64,000 nt of DNA, from assembly GCF_034008635.1 (NCBI RefSeq), contig NZ_CP125378.1, forward strand, positions 6,301,051 to 6,365,050, written 5' to 3'. This stretch comes from Pseudomonas sp. P8_229. Its GTDB lineage: Bacteria; Pseudomonadota; Gammaproteobacteria; Pseudomonadales; Pseudomonadaceae. This document shows, one piece after another, positions 9,133-19,184 of this stretch; within the stretch, counting starts at the first letter, position 1; each line of letters starts with the position of its first letter. The notes beneath the pieces were generated by a model. The model was not told where the DNA came from, searched no databases, and saw only the letters and a program-made list of their open reading frames with translations. A program made the translations under genes and the position numbers.

Positions 9133-12100
9133 AGCGGAGTTTCCAGAGCGGCGTCAGTACGCACGCCACGCCACTTGTTGAAGCGGTGGCGCAGCTTGTC
9201 GAGATAGAGGTAAACCACCGGGGTGGTGTAAAGGGTCAGCACCTGGCTGAAGATCAGCCCGCCGATAATCGTCAGGCCCAGCGGTTGGCGCATTTCCGCA
9301 CCCTCGGCGCGGCTGAGCAGCAACGGCAAGGCGCCGAGGATTGCCGCCAGGGTAGTCATCAGAATCGGGCGTAGCCGTTGCAGGCAGGCGCTGCGGATCG
9401 ACTCCAGCGGCGACAGCCCCTGATGGCGCTCCAGTTGCAGCGCCAGGTCGATCATCAGGATCGCGTTTTTCTTCACCACGCCGATCAGCAGGAACAGCCC
9501 GAGCAACGAGATCAGGCTGAACTCGCCACCCAGCGCATAGATCGACAGCAACGCGCCGACCCCGGCCGACGGCAGCGTCGAGAGAATCGTCAGCGGGTGA
9601 ATGTAGCTTTCATACAGCACCCCGAGTACCAGATACACCGCCAGCAGCGCGCCAAGAATCATGAACGGCTGGCTTTTCTGGGTCGCGGCAAAGGCGTCGG
9701 CGGTGCCGGCCATTTTCGCAATCACGTCTTCCGGCAAACCGACCTTGGCAATCGCCCGCTCGATCGCCGCGCTGCCCTGCTCCACCGTCACCCCTTCGGC
9801 CATGTCGAAGGCGATGCTTTCGGAGGCGAACTGGCCTTCGTGGCTGACCCGGTCGTCTTCCAGGCTGCTCTCATAGTGGGCGATGGTCGACAACGGAATC
9901 CGTGCGCCGTCAGCAGTGATCACCTGCACTTGCTTGAGCGTTACCGGATCCTGCGCGTACTTCGGATTGACCTCCATCACCACCTGGTACTGGTTGAGGC
10001 TGTCGTAGATAGTCGAGATCTGCCGCTGGCTGTAGGCGTTGTTCAACACCGCCGTGACCATGTTCATGTCGACCCCGAGGCGCTTGGCCTGATCGCGGTC
10101 GACAACCAGCGTTACTTGCTGTGCACCGCGCCCTTCGCGGGCATCGATGGCTGTCAGCTCAGGCAAAGCGCGCAAGGCAGTGACGACTTTCGGATACCAC
10201 TCGCGCAACGCCCCCAGATCGCCGCTTTGCAGGATATAGCTGTATTGCGAGGTGGTCTGTTCGCGGCCACCGCCAAATTGCAGGTCCTGGTCCGCCATCA
10301 ACATCAGTTGGGCACCGGGTACCTTGGGCATTTCCTTGCGCAGGCGTTCGATGACCTTCTGCGCCGACAGGTTGCGTTCCTTGATCGGTTTCAGGCGCAC
10401 CAGCATGAACGCGTTGTTGGTGCCGTTGGTGCCGCCAATGAAGCCGGCCACACTCTCGACCGCTTCGTCCTTGAGCACGGCGCGGCGGAAGGTTTCCATT
10501 TTCGGCTGCATCACGCTGAACGACAGGCCGTCATCACCGCGCACGAAACCGATCAACTGGCCGGTGTCCTGCTGCGGCATGAACGTCTTGGGCACCACCA
10601 CATACAGCGCGACGTTGACGCCGACCGTGATGATCAGGCTGAGCAGGGTCAGACGCCGATGACGCAGCACCCAGTCGAGGCTGCTGGCGTATTTGCCGAC
10701 CATCCAGTCGTTGGTCTTGCGGCTCCAGCGTTGCAGGCGGTTTTCCTGGCCCGGCGTGTGCGGCTTGAGCCAGCGCGCGCAGAGCATCGGCGTCAGGGTC
10801 AGCGAGACCACCAGCGAGACCACGATCGCCGCCGCCAGGGTGATGGAGAATTCGCGGAACAGGCTCTCGACAATCCCGCCCATGAACAGGATCGACAGGA
10901 ACACCGCCACCAGCGAAACGTTCATCGAGAGCAAGGTGAAACCGACTTCCTTGGCCCCGAGATAGGCAGCCTTCATCGGTTTGACGCCGTCGTCGATGTG
11001 CCGGGAAATGTTCTCCAGCACCACGATGGCATCGTCCACCACCAGTCCGGTGGCCAGAATCAGCGCCATCAGCGACAGGTTGTTCAGCGAGAAGCCATAC
11101 AGGTACATCACCGCGAAGGTGCCCACCAGCGACACCGGTACCGCCAGCGTCGGAATCAGCGAGGCACGGAAGTTACCGAGAAACAGGAACACCACCAGAA
11201 TCACCAGCGCCACGGCAATCAGCAGGGTCATTTCCGCTTCGTGCAGCGTAGCCTTGATCACTGGCGAACGGTCCATCGCCAGGTTCAGCTTCACACTGGC
11301 CGGCAGCACCGCTTGCAGGGCTGGCAACTGGGCCTTGATCTCGTTGACCGTCTCGATGATGTTGGCGCCGGCCTGGCGGTTGATCACCAGCAGCACCGCC
11401 GCGTCATCGTTGAAGAAGCCGCTGTTGTAACGGTCTTCGACGCCGTCGCTGACCTTGGCTACGTCCTTCAGCCGCAGGGCCGCGCCGTTGTTGTAATGGA
11501 TGATCAGCGATTCGTAATCCTTGGCCTTTTCCAACTGGTCGTTGGCCTGGATCTGCCACAGGCGCTCGCCGTCTTCGACCGAACCCTTGGGCCGGCGCAC
11601 GTTGGCCCCGGCAATGGTCTTGCGCACATCGTCGAGCGCGACGCCGTACTGATTCAGCGCCTGCGGTTCGAGTTCGATGCGTACCGCCGGCAGCGAACTG
11701 CCGCCGATCTGCACTTCACCCACGCCCTGCACCTGGGACAGGCTCTGGGACAGGATGGTCGAGGCGAGGTCGTAGAGCTGGCCTTTTTCCAGCACGTCCG
11801 AGGTCAGCGACAGCACCATGATCGGCGCCTGCGACGGGTTGACCTTCTTGTAGGTCGGCATGCTGCGCATCCCGCTTGGCAGCAGGTTGCGCGACGCGTT
11901 GATCGCCGCCTGCACCTCACGCGCCGCGCCGTTGATGTCGCGGTCGAGGTCAAACTGCAGAATGACCCGGGTCGAGCCCTGGCTGGAGCGGCTGCTCATG
12001 GTGTTGACGCCGGCGATCGCGCCGAACGAACGCTCCAGCGGCGTGGCGACCGTGGACGCCATCACCTCGGGACTGGCACCGGGCAGGCTGGCCTGGACCA

Positions 12101-12236
12101 CGATCACCGGGAAATCCATTTGCGGCAGCGGCGACACCGGCAACAGACCGAAGCTGACGCCACCCAGCAGCATGATCGCCAGGCTCAGAAGCATCGTCGC
12201 GACCGGGCGCTTGATGAAAGGACCGGAGAGGTTCAT
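9129..12236 (-). CDS. muxC: RND multidrug efflux permease MuxC (second permease)
   Basis: A permease of about 1035 residues in the HAE1-RND family, with twelve transmembrane helices and two periplasmic loops. The proton-relay motif in helix 4 is intact (GLVVDDAIVVLENI), and the N-terminus carries FIKRPVATMLLSLAIM. MuxB and MuxC are expected to form a heterotrimer, as MdtB/MdtC do. An ATG at 12236 with GGGGA upstream is preferred over a TTG at 12245. Unlike the other gene junctions of this operon, the muxB-muxC junction is 142 bp and contains a REPIN (12265-12362), which may lower muxC-opmB expression relative to muxAB. Confidence 0.9.
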   Translation of the reverse strand: MNLSGPFIKRPVATMLLSLAIMLLGGVSFGLLPVSPLPQMDFPVIVVQASLPGASPEVMASTVATPLERSFGAIAGVNTMSSRSSQGSTRVILQFDLDRDINGAAREVQAAINASRNLLPSGMRSMPTYKKVNPSQAPIMVLSLTSDVLEKGQLYDLASTILSQSLSQVQGVGEVQIGGSSLPAVRIELEPQALNQYGVALDDVRKTIAGANVRRPKGSVEDGERLWQIQANDQLEKAKDYESLIIHYNNGAALRLKDVAKVSDGVEDRYNSGFFNDDAAVLLVINRQAGANIIETVNEIKAQLPALQAVLPASVKLNLAMDRSPVIKATLHEAEMTLLIAVALVILVVFLFLGNFRASLIPTLAVPVSLVGTFAVMYLYGFSLNNLSLMALILATGLVVDDAIVVLENISRHIDDGVKPMKAAYLGAKEVGFTLLSMNVSLVAVFLSILFMGGIVESLFREFSITLAAAIVVSLVVSLTLTPMLCARWLKPHTPGQENRLQRWSRKTNDWMVGKYASSLDWVLRHRRLTLLSLIITVGVNVALYVVVPKTFMPQQDTGQLIGFVRGDDGLSFSVMQPKMETFRRAVLKDEAVESVAGFIGGTNGTNNAFMLVRLKPIKERNLSAQKVIERLRKEMPKVPGAQLMLMADQDLQFGGGREQTTSQYSYILQSGDLGALREWYPKVVTALRALPELTAIDAREGRGAQQVTLVVDRDQAKRLGVDMNMVTAVLNNAYSQRQISTIYDSLNQYQVVMEVNPKYAQDPVTLKQVQVITADGARIPLSTIAHYESSLEDDRVSHEGQFASESIAFDMAEGVTVEQGSAAIERAIAKVGLPEDVIAKMAGTADAFAATQKSQPFMILGALLAVYLVLGVLYESYIHPLTILSTLPSAGVGALLSIYALGGEFSLISLLGLFLLIGVVKKNAILMIDLALQLERHQGLSPLESIRSACLQRLRPILMTTLAAILGALPLLLSRAEGAEMRQPLGLTIIGGLIFSQVLTLYTTPVVYLYLDKLRHRFNKWRGVRTDAALETPL

Positions 12237-12264
12237 TGACCACAATCCCCGACTTCACCGCACT

Positions 12265-12362
12265 CCCCTGTAGGAGTGAGCCTGCTCGCGATAGCGGTGT
12301 GTCTGCCCCCACTGATATTGAATGTGCCGGCCTCATCGCGAGCAGGCTCACTCCTACAGGGG
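12265..12362. repeat. REPIN inside the mux operon
   Basis: cccctgtaggagtgagcctg at 12265 and its inverse ending ctcactcctacagggg at 12362 form a long hairpin between muxB and muxC. REP hairpins inside operons are known to affect mRNA stability or cause polarity; the effect here is inference. Confidence 0.85.
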
Positions 12363-12378
12363 TTATGTGTCAGGGCAG

Positions 12379-15300
12379 TCATACCGACACCTCTTCGCGG
12401 TCGGCATTGGTCTTGCCGAAGCGCCGACCCAGGCGGTCGAAATACAGGTAGATCACCGGCGTGGTGAACAGGGTCAACACCTGGCTCACCAGCAGCCCGC
12501 CGACCATCACCAGACCCAGCGGTTGACGCAATTCAGCGCCGGAACCGGTAGCCAGCATCAGCGGCACCGCACCGAACAACGCGGCCAGGGTGGTCATCAG
12601 GATCGGCCGGAAGCGCAGCAGCGCAGCCTGATAGATCGCCTGTTCCGGCGCCATGCCCTGGGTGCGCTCGGCGTCGAGGGCGAAGTCGATCATCATGATC
12701 GCGTTCTTCTTGACGATACCGATCAGCAGGATGATGCCGATGATCGCGATCATGCCCAGGTCATTGCCGCTGAGCAGCAAGGCCAGCAAGGCGCCGACCG
12801 CCGCCGACGGCAAGGTCGAGAGGATGGTGATCGGGTGGATATAACTCTCGTAGAGCACGCCGAGCACGATGTACATGGTCACCACCGCCGCCAGAATCAG
12901 CAGCAAGGTGCTCGACAGCGAGGCCTGGAACGCTTCGGCCGCGCCCTGGAACTGGGTCTGCACGCCAATCGGCATGCCGATGTCCTTCTGCACCTGATCG
13001 ATGATGTCCACCGCGTGCCCCAACGCCACACCGGGTGCGAGGTTGAACGACATCATCACCGCCGGGAACTGACCGATGTGAGTGATCGCCAGTTGCGCCT
13101 GACGCTCCTCGACGTGGGCCAGACTCGACAGACGCACCTGCGCGCCGTCCGTGGTCTTGACGTGAATCTGGTCCAGCGCTGCCGGCCCGATCTTCTCTCC
13201 GGCCTGCGCCTGCAGCACCACACGGTACTGGCTGGCCTGGGTGTAAATGGTCGAAATCTGCCGCTGACCGAAGGCGTCGTACAGCGCGTCGGTGATGTTC
13301 TGCACCGAAACGCCGAGACGCGAGGCCGCGTCGCGGTCGATCACCAGATAGACCTGCAGGCCCTTGTCCTGCAAGTCACTGGCAACGTCGGTCAGTTCCG
13401 GACGCTCGGCCAGTGCCTCGACCAGCCGCCCGCTCCACTGGCCAAGCAATTCGGCGTCCGGCGAGGACATGCTGAACTGGTACTGCGTCCGGCTCACCCG
13501 GTCTTCAATAGTCAGGTCCTGCACCGGCTGCATGAACAGACGGATGCCGACCAGTTTGTCCAGTTGTGGCTGCAGACGCGCGATCACTTGGGTGGCGCTC
13601 AGGTCACGCTGACCGTGAGGCTTGAGGTTGATCAGCAAGCGCCCGCTGTTGAGCGTGGCGTTGTCGCCGTCGACGCCGATGTAGGACGACAGGCTCTCCA
13701 CCGCTGGATCTTCCAGAATCACCTTGGCCAGCGCCTGCTGACGCTCGCCCATGGCGGCAAAGGAGATCGACTGCGGCGCCTCGGAAATGCCCTGGATCAC
13801 CCCGGTGTCCTGCACCGGGAAGAAACCCTTGGGTACCACCATGTACAGGAACACAGTCAGCGCCAGCGTGCCGATGGCCACCAGCAGGGTCAGCGGTTGG
13901 TGCTTGAGTACCCACTGCAACTTGCGCCCGTAGGCGGCGATCATCCAGTCGATGAAGGCGCCGCTGGCCCGGTAGAAACGACCGTGCTCGTGGGCTTCCG
14001 GCTCACGCTTGAGCAGTCGCGCGCACATCATCGGGGTCAACGTCAGCGAGACCACCAGGGAAATCAGGATCGCCACCGCCAGAGTGATGGCGAACTCGCG
14101 GAACAGCCGCCCGACCACATCGGCCATGAACAGCAGCGGAATCAGTACCGCGATCAGCGACAGAGTCAGGGAAATCAGGGTGAAGCCGATCTGCTTGGCG
14201 CCCTTGAGCGCGGCCTGCATCGGGCTATCGCCCTCTTCGATGAAGCGCGCGATGTTCTCGAGCATGACGATGGCGTCGTCGACCACAAACCCGGTGGCAA
14301 TGGTCAGCGCCATCAGGGTCAGGTTATTGACCGAGAACCCGGCCAGATACATCACGCCGAACGTGCCGATCAGCGACAGCGGCACGGCCACCGACGGAAT
14401 GATCGTCGCACTGGCGCGGCGCAGGAACAGGAACGTCACCATCACCACCAATGCAATGGCGATCAGCAGTTCGTGCTGCACATCGGTAACCGAGGCGCGG
14501 ATGGTCTGAGTGCGGTCGGTGAGTACGGTGACGTCGAGGCCGGCCGGCAGGTTGTCGGTGATGCTCGGCAGCAACGCCTTGATGCGGTCGACCACCTCGA
14601 TCACGTTGGCACCCGGCTGACGCTGGATGTTCAGCAGCACCGCCTGATTCTGGTTGGCCCACGCCGCCAGACGCTCGTTCTCGGCACCGTCGACGATCTC
14701 CGCGACATCCTTGAGCCGCAACGGCGCGCCGTTCTTGTAGGCGAGGATCAGGTTGGCGTAGTCCTTGGGCGAGGTCAGCTGATCGTTGGCGTCGAGCATC
14801 GACACCCGCGTCGGGCCGTCAAAGTTGCCTTTCGGCTGGTTGACGTTGGAGGCGCTGATCAAGGTGCGCACGTCCGACAGGTTCAGGCTGTTCGCGGCCA
14901 GCGCTTCCGGGTTGACCTTGATGCGCACCGCCTGACGTTGACCGCCGGCAATGCTGACCATGCCGACACCGCTGATCTGGGCGATTTTCTGCGCCATGCG
15001 CGTATCGACCAGGTCGTTGAGCTTGGGCAGCAGCATGGTTTTCGAGGTGATCGCCAGGGTCAGCACCGGGGTGTCTGCCGGGTTGACCTTGTTGTACACC
15101 GGCGGCGCCGGCAAATCGGTTGGCAGCAGGTTGGTCGCGGCGTTGATCGCGGCCTGCACCTGCTGTTCGGCGACGTCCATGTTGATGTCGAGGCTGAAAC
15201 GCAGGGTCAGCACCGAAGCGCCGCCGGAACTGGTCGAGGCCATTTGCGTCAGGCCCGGCATCTGTCCGAACTGGCGTTCGAGCGGTGCGGTCACGGCGCT

Positions 15301-15480
15301 GGTCATCACGTCCGGACTGGCGCCGGGATACAGGGTCATGACGCGGATGGTCGGGTAATCGACCTGCGGCAATGCCGAGACCGGCAGCAGGCGATAGGCA
15401 ATCAGGCCGGCCAGGACAATGGCCAGCATGCTCAGGGTGGTGGCTACCGGACGGAGGATGAACAGCCGCGAAATGTTCAT
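12379..15480 (-). CDS. muxB: RND multidrug efflux permease MuxB (first permease)
   Basis: A 1033-residue HAE1-type RND permease. The N-terminus is [20 protein letters not shown], and helix 4 carries the proton-relay pair in [17 protein letters not shown]. The C-terminal region ends in a cytoplasmic basic tail. Its ATG overlaps the muxA stop (ATGA), which marks translational coupling. A second permease follows downstream, so it is the B subunit of a MuxABC/MdtABC-type pump. Substrates in P. aeruginosa include aztreonam, macrolides and novobiocin. The substrate in this strain is not shown by sequence. Confidence 0.9.
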   Translation of the reverse strand: MNISRLFILRPVATTLSMLAIVLAGLIAYRLLPVSALPQVDYPTIRVMTLYPGASPDVMTSAVTAPLERQFGQMPGLTQMASTSSGGASVLTLRFSLDINMDVAEQQVQAAINAATNLLPTDLPAPPVYNKVNPADTPVLTLAITSKTMLLPKLNDLVDTRMAQKIAQISGVGMVSIAGGQRQAVRIKVNPEALAANSLNLSDVRTLISASNVNQPKGNFDGPTRVSMLDANDQLTSPKDYANLILAYKNGAPLRLKDVAEIVDGAENERLAAWANQNQAVLLNIQRQPGANVIEVVDRIKALLPSITDNLPAGLDVTVLTDRTQTIRASVTDVQHELLIAIALVVMVTFLFLRRASATIIPSVAVPLSLIGTFGVMYLAGFSVNNLTLMALTIATGFVVDDAIVMLENIARFIEEGDSPMQAALKGAKQIGFTLISLTLSLIAVLIPLLFMADVVGRLFREFAITLAVAILISLVVSLTLTPMMCARLLKREPEAHEHGRFYRASGAFIDWMIAAYGRKLQWVLKHQPLTLLVAIGTLALTVFLYMVVPKGFFPVQDTGVIQGISEAPQSISFAAMGERQQALAKVILEDPAVESLSSYIGVDGDNATLNSGRLLINLKPHGQRDLSATQVIARLQPQLDKLVGIRLFMQPVQDLTIEDRVSRTQYQFSMSSPDAELLGQWSGRLVEALAERPELTDVASDLQDKGLQVYLVIDRDAASRLGVSVQNITDALYDAFGQRQISTIYTQASQYRVVLQAQAGEKIGPAALDQIHVKTTDGAQVRLSSLAHVEERQAQLAITHIGQFPAVMMSFNLAPGVALGHAVDIIDQVQKDIGMPIGVQTQFQGAAEAFQASLSSTLLLILAAVVTMYIVLGVLYESYIHPITILSTLPSAAVGALLALLLSGNDLGMIAIIGIILLIGIVKKNAIMMIDFALDAERTQGMAPEQAIYQAALLRFRPILMTTLAALFGAVPLMLATGSGAELRQPLGLVMVGGLLVSQVLTLFTTPVIYLYFDRLGRRFGKTNADREEVSV

Positions 15481-16784
15481 GCGCCCTTCTTGGCCTTGTC
15501 AGTCACGGCGGTGTCCGGTGCACTGGCGGCGGGCTTGCCCTGCAAGTGCCCGGTCGGCGTGGTCGGCACGTCATTGCTGTCGTTGACCACTTCCACTTCG
15601 CTGCCTTCCTTCAGGCGGTCGGTGCCTTCGAGCACCACGCGGTCGCCCGCCGCCAGGCCTTCGGTGATCACGGTGTTGTTGCCGTCGCTGGCGCCGATCT
15701 TCAACTGGCGAATGGTGACTTTCTTGTCGCCGTCCAATGCGTAAACGAAAGTGCCGTTGGTGCCGAACTGAATCGCGGCCGACGGTGCCAGCACCACGCC
15801 TTTCAGGGTGTCTGCCAGCAGGTGCACATTGACAAACTGATTGGGGAACAGCGACTGGTCGCGGTTATCATAACGGGCCTTGAATTTCAGGGTGCCGGTG
15901 GCGACGTCGATCTGGTTGTCGAGGCTTTGCAGCACGCCGCTGGCCTGGATTCTGGTGTCGCCACGGTCCCACGCTTCGGCCGGCAATTTGGCACCGCTGT
16001 GGTAGCGCGCGAGCACGGTTTCAAGGCTGTTTTCCGGCAGGGTGAAGACCACGCTGATCGGTTGGGTCTGAGTGATGACCGCAAGGAACGTGGTGTCGTT
16101 GGCGGCTACCAGGTTGCCGACGTCGAGCTGACGCAGGCCGACGCGACCGGCAATCGGCGCGCGGATTCTGGTGAATTCAAGATTGAGCTTGGCGTCGTTG
16201 ACCGCCGCCTGATTGGTCTTGACCGTGCCCAGATACTGGCCGACCAGCGCTTCGGCGGTGTCCAGGGTCTGCTTGGCGATGCTGTCTTCCTTGTACAGGC
16301 CGCGATAACGCTCGACATCGACCTGAGCGTTTTTCAGTTGCGCCTGATTCTGCAGCAAGGTGCCTTCCGCCTGCAGCAAGGCGTTCTGGTACGGACGCGG
16401 ATCGATCTCTGCCAGCAGGTCGCCGGCCTTGACCATCTGCCCTTCCTCGAAATTGATCTTCACCAGTTCGCCCCCCACCCGGCTGCGCACATTGATGGTG
16501 TTGAGCGCGGTGACTGTGCCCAGCGCCTTGTAATACAGCGGGAAATCACCGGTGACCGCCGGGGCTACACGCACCGGAATCGGCCCGGCCGCGCCACCGA
16601 AGCCCGGTCGCATCATCCCCGAACGTCCGGCATGGCCGGTCGCAGCCTTGTCGGCGCCCTCCTTGTGGGCCGAACCGGCGGGCCAGAACTTCCAGCACAG
16701 TACGGCGATGACCAACAGGACGAGCAAGCTGATCAGCCAGCGGCGGGAGTTGCGAGGGGACGATTGCATGGATTGATTGACCAT
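15477..16784 (-). CDS. muxA: RND efflux periplasmic adaptor MuxA (MdtA family)
   Basis: A 435-residue membrane fusion protein linking the permeases to OpmB. It has a single N-terminal signal anchor ([18 protein letters not shown]), a barrel-sandwich lipoyl half-motif [20 protein letters not shown], a coiled-coil hairpin around residues 130-190, the second lipoyl half [20 protein letters not shown], and a beta-barrel/MP domain. The C-terminal tail is Lys/Ala-rich. It is the first gene of the operon; the 175-bp gap to tpx should hold the promoter. No adjacent regulator gene is present. Confidence 0.9.
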   Translation of the reverse strand: MVNQSMQSSPRNSRRWLISLLVLLVIAVLCWKFWPAGSAHKEGADKAATGHAGRSGMMRPGFGGAAGPIPVRVAPAVTGDFPLYYKALGTVTALNTINVRSRVGGELVKINFEEGQMVKAGDLLAEIDPRPYQNALLQAEGTLLQNQAQLKNAQVDVERYRGLYKEDSIAKQTLDTAEALVGQYLGTVKTNQAAVNDAKLNLEFTRIRAPIAGRVGLRQLDVGNLVAANDTTFLAVITQTQPISVVFTLPENSLETVLARYHSGAKLPAEAWDRGDTRIQASGVLQSLDNQIDVATGTLKFKARYDNRDQSLFPNQFVNVHLLADTLKGVVLAPSAAIQFGTNGTFVYALDGDKKVTIRQLKIGASDGNNTVITEGLAAGDRVVLEGTDRLKEGSEVEVVNDSNDVPTTPTGHLQGKPAASAPDTAVTDKAKKGA

Positions 16785-16916
16785 TGGGCGCGTGGGCTTC
16801 TTTTACGGGAGGCTGAACGATAAGCACTGGCAGGGAATTAGCAAAGCAGCTTTACCGGCAATTTACCTTCAACTTACGTTTCAAGGTGTGAGGCAAAACA
16901 CTGATACACAAATGAA

Positions 16917-16942
16917 AACGGCCTGGACAGGGCCAGGCCGTT
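16917..16942 (-). terminator. rho-independent terminator of tpx
   Basis: A perfect 10-bp stem, AACGGCCTGG with CCAGGCCGTT, and a 6-base loop, followed on the minus strand by a T-rich run (TTTTCATTTG). It lies just downstream of the tpx stop, between tpx and the muxA promoter region. Confidence 0.85.
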
Positions 16943-16959
16943 AACAATTGTAAAAGCGC

Positions 16960-17460
16960 TTATTTCAGAACGGCGAGTGCTGCTTCGTAGTTCGGCTCTT
17001 CAGCGATTTCCTTGACCAGCTCGCTGTGCAGCACGTTGTCGTTTTCATCCAGAACCACCACGGCACGGGCGGTCAGGCCTTTCAGCGGGCCGTCAGCGAT
17101 GGCTACGCCGTAGTTCTGGATGAACTCGGCGCCACGCAGGGTCGACAGATTCTGCACGTTTTCCAGACCTTCGGCGCCGCAGAAACGGGCCTGGGCAAAC
17201 GGCAGGTCAGCCGAGATGCACAGCACCACGGTGTTGGCGACGTCGTTGGCCTGGGCGTTGAACTTGCGTACCGAAGTGGCGCAGGTCGGGGTGTCGACGC
17301 TTGGGAAGATGTTCAGCACTTTGCGCTTGCCGGCGAAGCTCGCCAGGGTGACGTCGGACAGATTGCCGGCAACCAGAGAAAAGGCTGGTGCCTTGGAACC
17401 GGCTTGTGGCAACTGGCCGTTGACTTGAACCGGGTTGCCCTTGAGGGTGACTTGAGCCAT
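16960..17460 (-). CDS. tpx: thiol peroxidase Tpx
   Basis: A 166-residue atypical 2-Cys peroxiredoxin that reduces peroxides with thioredoxin. The peroxidatic cysteine lies in [15 protein letters not shown] and the resolving cysteine in FCGAEG, both conserved in Tpx. The real start is the ATG at 17460, preceded by AGAAGGACTCAAGTC; the open frame extends 108 bases further upstream without a ribosome binding site. It is monocistronic with its own terminator. OxyR control is common for this family, but no box was identified here. Confidence 0.95.
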   Translation of the reverse strand: MAQVTLKGNPVQVNGQLPQAGSKAPAFSLVAGNLSDVTLASFAGKRKVLNIFPSVDTPTCATSVRKFNAQANDVANTVVLCISADLPFAQARFCGAEGLENVQNLSTLRGAEFIQNYGVAIADGPLKGLTARAVVVLDENDNVLHSELVKEIAEEPNYEAALAVLK

Positions 17461-17592
17461 GACTTGAGTCCTTCTAGCGTTTTGGTTGGAAAGCATGCAA
17501 GAGGCCGAAGTTAACCACGAAATTGTCCGACGACCTATGCCCAGACTGAAATTGTTAGGTGCTCGCACAAAAAATTGTATACAACCCGCAAA

Positions 17593-17612
17593 AATCCCCC
17601 CTCAGGGGATTT
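17593..17612 (-). terminator. probable rho-independent terminator of the SRPBCC gene
   Basis: The stem AAATCCCC/GGGGATTT has a short loop; on the minus strand the right arm runs into TTTTTG. It lies immediately after the stop of the gene ending at 17619. Confidence 0.65.
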
Positions 17613-17618
17613 GCGTGG

Positions 17619-18062
17619 TCATTTGAGCAATTGCAGCATGTTGCGGTGCCGCGCCTCGAAGATTCGCCGCATGTACGCGTCCACCAGCAGACGCTCGCTG
17701 AACCGCCCGCCAAGCGCTGCATATGTCACCTGATCGGTATAAAGAGTACCGCCCTCACCCGCGGCCACCCGATGTTCATGACGAAAGGCACGCAGCGGCC
17801 CCTTGAGCATCTCATCGACAAAATGGCTGTTACCGACTTCGCGAATCACCACCGTCCAGTTTGATGGAATCAGGTTGAACATCCAGTGCCGAAAGCGGAA
17901 CTGGCGCCCGGCTTCGATCCGTAGATTGTTCAGGTCGACATCGCCCAGCGGCGTGACGCGCTCCGGGAAGATCTTCGGAAAATTCGTCCCGTCCAGACAA
18001 AAGTCGAGCACTTGGGCCGGTGTGCGGGCGGGAATCAACGTTGTGAGTTTCAGGACTGGCAT
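17619..18062 (-). CDS. SRPBCC (START-like) family protein
   Basis: A 147-residue soluble protein with the SRPBCC helix-grip pattern: an N-terminal strand (LKLTTLIPARTPAQVLDFC), FPKIFPERV as the first helix region, alternating strands including RHWMFNLIPSNWTVVI, and a long C-terminal helix ending MRRIFEARHRNMLQLL. Such folds bind hydrophobic ligands; no catalytic residues can be named. The start at 18062 has GGAG eleven bases upstream. A longer start at 18113 is possible but has a weaker site. It is divergent from the yciI-like gene, with a shared 133-bp promoter region. Confidence 0.75.
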   Translation of the reverse strand: MPVLKLTTLIPARTPAQVLDFCLDGTNFPKIFPERVTPLGDVDLNNLRIEAGRQFRFRHWMFNLIPSNWTVVIREVGNSHFVDEMLKGPLRAFRHEHRVAAGEGGTLYTDQVTYAALGGRFSERLLVDAYMRRIFEARHRNMLQLLK

Positions 18063-18195
18063 GGCCGACACACTCCGTATGCAGGGGATGCTTGTTAAAA
18101 CGCAGGTCTGCATCTTTTATTTAGAAGCCTGTCGATTTAAGCCCCGCCCGTTCGACTAAGCAATGAATCCCCACCCAATCCACGGAGCAACCACC

Positions 18196-18621
18196 ATGCG
18201 ATTCATGATCCTTGTCAAAGCCAGCGCCGACTCCGAAGCCGGCATCATGCCCAGCGAAAAGCTGATCACCGCCATGGGCAATTTCAACGAAGAACTGGTC
18301 AAGGCCGGCATTCTCATCGACGCCGATGGCCTGCACCCCAGCAGCAAAGGCGCCCGCGTGCGCTTCTCCGGCGAAAAGCGCACCGTCATCGACGGGCCGT
18401 TCATCGAAACCAAGGAGCTGGTGGCCGGTTACTGGATCTGGGAAGTGAAGTCGAAAGAGGAAGCCATCGAGTGGGTCAAACGCTGCCCCAACCCGATGCC
18501 GGGCGAGTCCGAAATCGAGATTCGGCAAATATTCTCGGCAGAGGATTTCGGCGCCGAGTTCACCCCGCAAGCGCGCGAACAAGAAGAGCGCATCCGCGAA
18601 CAGGCCAAGAAAAACGGCTGA
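18196..18621 (+). CDS. YciI family (DGPF/YCII-related) protein
   Basis: A 141-residue dimeric alpha-beta-barrel protein of the YCII-related family, recognised by FMILVKASADSEAG at the N-terminus and the hallmark VIDGPFIETKELVAGYWIWE in the middle. Family members often partner ECF sigma factors, but none is adjacent. The start at 18196 has GGAG upstream; an earlier in-frame ATG at 18163 lacks one. The last 115 bases of coding sequence (18502-18616) recur at 20514-20628, beyond the neighbouring type VI islet. Confidence 0.88.
   Translation: MRFMILVKASADSEAGIMPSEKLITAMGNFNEELVKAGILIDADGLHPSSKGARVRFSGEKRTVIDGPFIETKELVAGYWIWEVKSKEEAIEWVKRCPNPMPGESEIEIRQIFSAEDFGAEFTPQAREQEERIREQAKKNG
18502..18616 (+). 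repeat. 115-bp direct repeat, left copy (yciI 3' end)
   Basis: Matches 20514-20628 base for base at an offset of 2012, with three mismatches (18507, 18510, 18528). This copy is the intact end of the YciI gene. The two copies bound the low-GC PAAR/effector/immunity islet. Confidence 0.92.
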
Positions 18622-18633
18622 ACCAATATCCCC

Positions 18634-18694
18634 CTGCAGGCTGCGATTTTTTGATATTGATCGACTAAAACAAGATCAAAAGATCGCAGCGACA
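18634..18694. repeat. gctgcgat...atcgcagc inverted repeat
   Basis: The arms gctgcgat (18640-18647) and atcgcagc (18683-18690) have inner ttttgat/gatcaaaa extensions. This is a third intergenic repeat type, lying between the yciI stop and the immunity gene stop. It can serve as a bidirectional terminator. Confidence 0.55.
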
Positions 18695-18707
18695 GCTACT
18701 GAATCGG

Positions 18708-19184
18708 TCAGTCGGGCATCGAGCGGATTATGTCCGCCAGATCATCCTTGGTTATTTCATTGGCTTTGATAGCAGCGGCGATATCTGTTTTGGAAAGAGG
18801 GAAACGCTTGAATATTTCTTTCAAAACTTCCGCATCAACATTGGCCAACCAAAGCGGGTCGATAAAGGAACCACCATACTCAGGTTTCATCGCTACTTCT
18901 TCGTGTGCAATCGCACCTTTATGGTTGAGATACACCACATAACGATCATGCCCTTCAGGGAAACTTTTATCGTGATATAGCGTAGTACCCAAAGGCAGGA
19001 CATAGTAGTTCTCGTCGCCATCGGGTCCTTCAATCAGCAACGGCTCTTTGGTTTTGATCATTTTCATATCGTGCCCCTTCGCAATATCGCCAAAAATCAG
19101 AAAAGCCAAAAAAATCGCATTTACGGATAAAACTGCCACCAACCATAGGCCCAGGCGCCTATTTGTAAACGTTTTTCTTATCAT
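18708..19184 (-). CDS. candidate immunity protein, single-pass membrane
   Basis: A 158-residue protein with one N-terminal transmembrane helix (LGLWLVAVLSVNAIFLAFLI) and a C-terminal soluble domain likely facing the periplasm. No family is recognised. The start at 19184 is supported by CGAGG six bases upstream and overlaps the end of the preceding effector gene by 26 bases, so the two are translationally linked. A membrane-anchored periplasmic protein directly downstream of a PAAR-linked papain-like protein is what is expected of immunity against a cell-wall- or membrane-acting effector. This role is inferred from position only. Codon use is AT-rich relative to the flanks. Confidence 0.6.
   Translation of the reverse strand: MIRKTFTNRRLGLWLVAVLSVNAIFLAFLIFGDIAKGHDMKMIKTKEPLLIEGPDGDENYYVLPLGTTLYHDKSFPEGHDRYVVYLNHKGAIAHEEVAMKPEYGGSFIDPLWLANVDAEVLKEIFKRFPLSKTDIAAAIKANEITKDDLADIIRSMPD

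Noticed and set aside
9378..12239. 953-residue open frame on the plus strand
   Set aside because: Antisense shadow of muxC; Arg/His/Gln-rich translation with no domain and no ribosome site.
12322..15744. 1140-residue open frame on the plus strand
   Set aside because: Antisense shadow of muxB/muxA in high-GC DNA; composition is unlike a protein.
17461..17568. N-terminal extension of Tpx to 17568
   Set aside because: The extra 36 residues lack family similarity, and the ATG at 17460 has a strong ribosome site.
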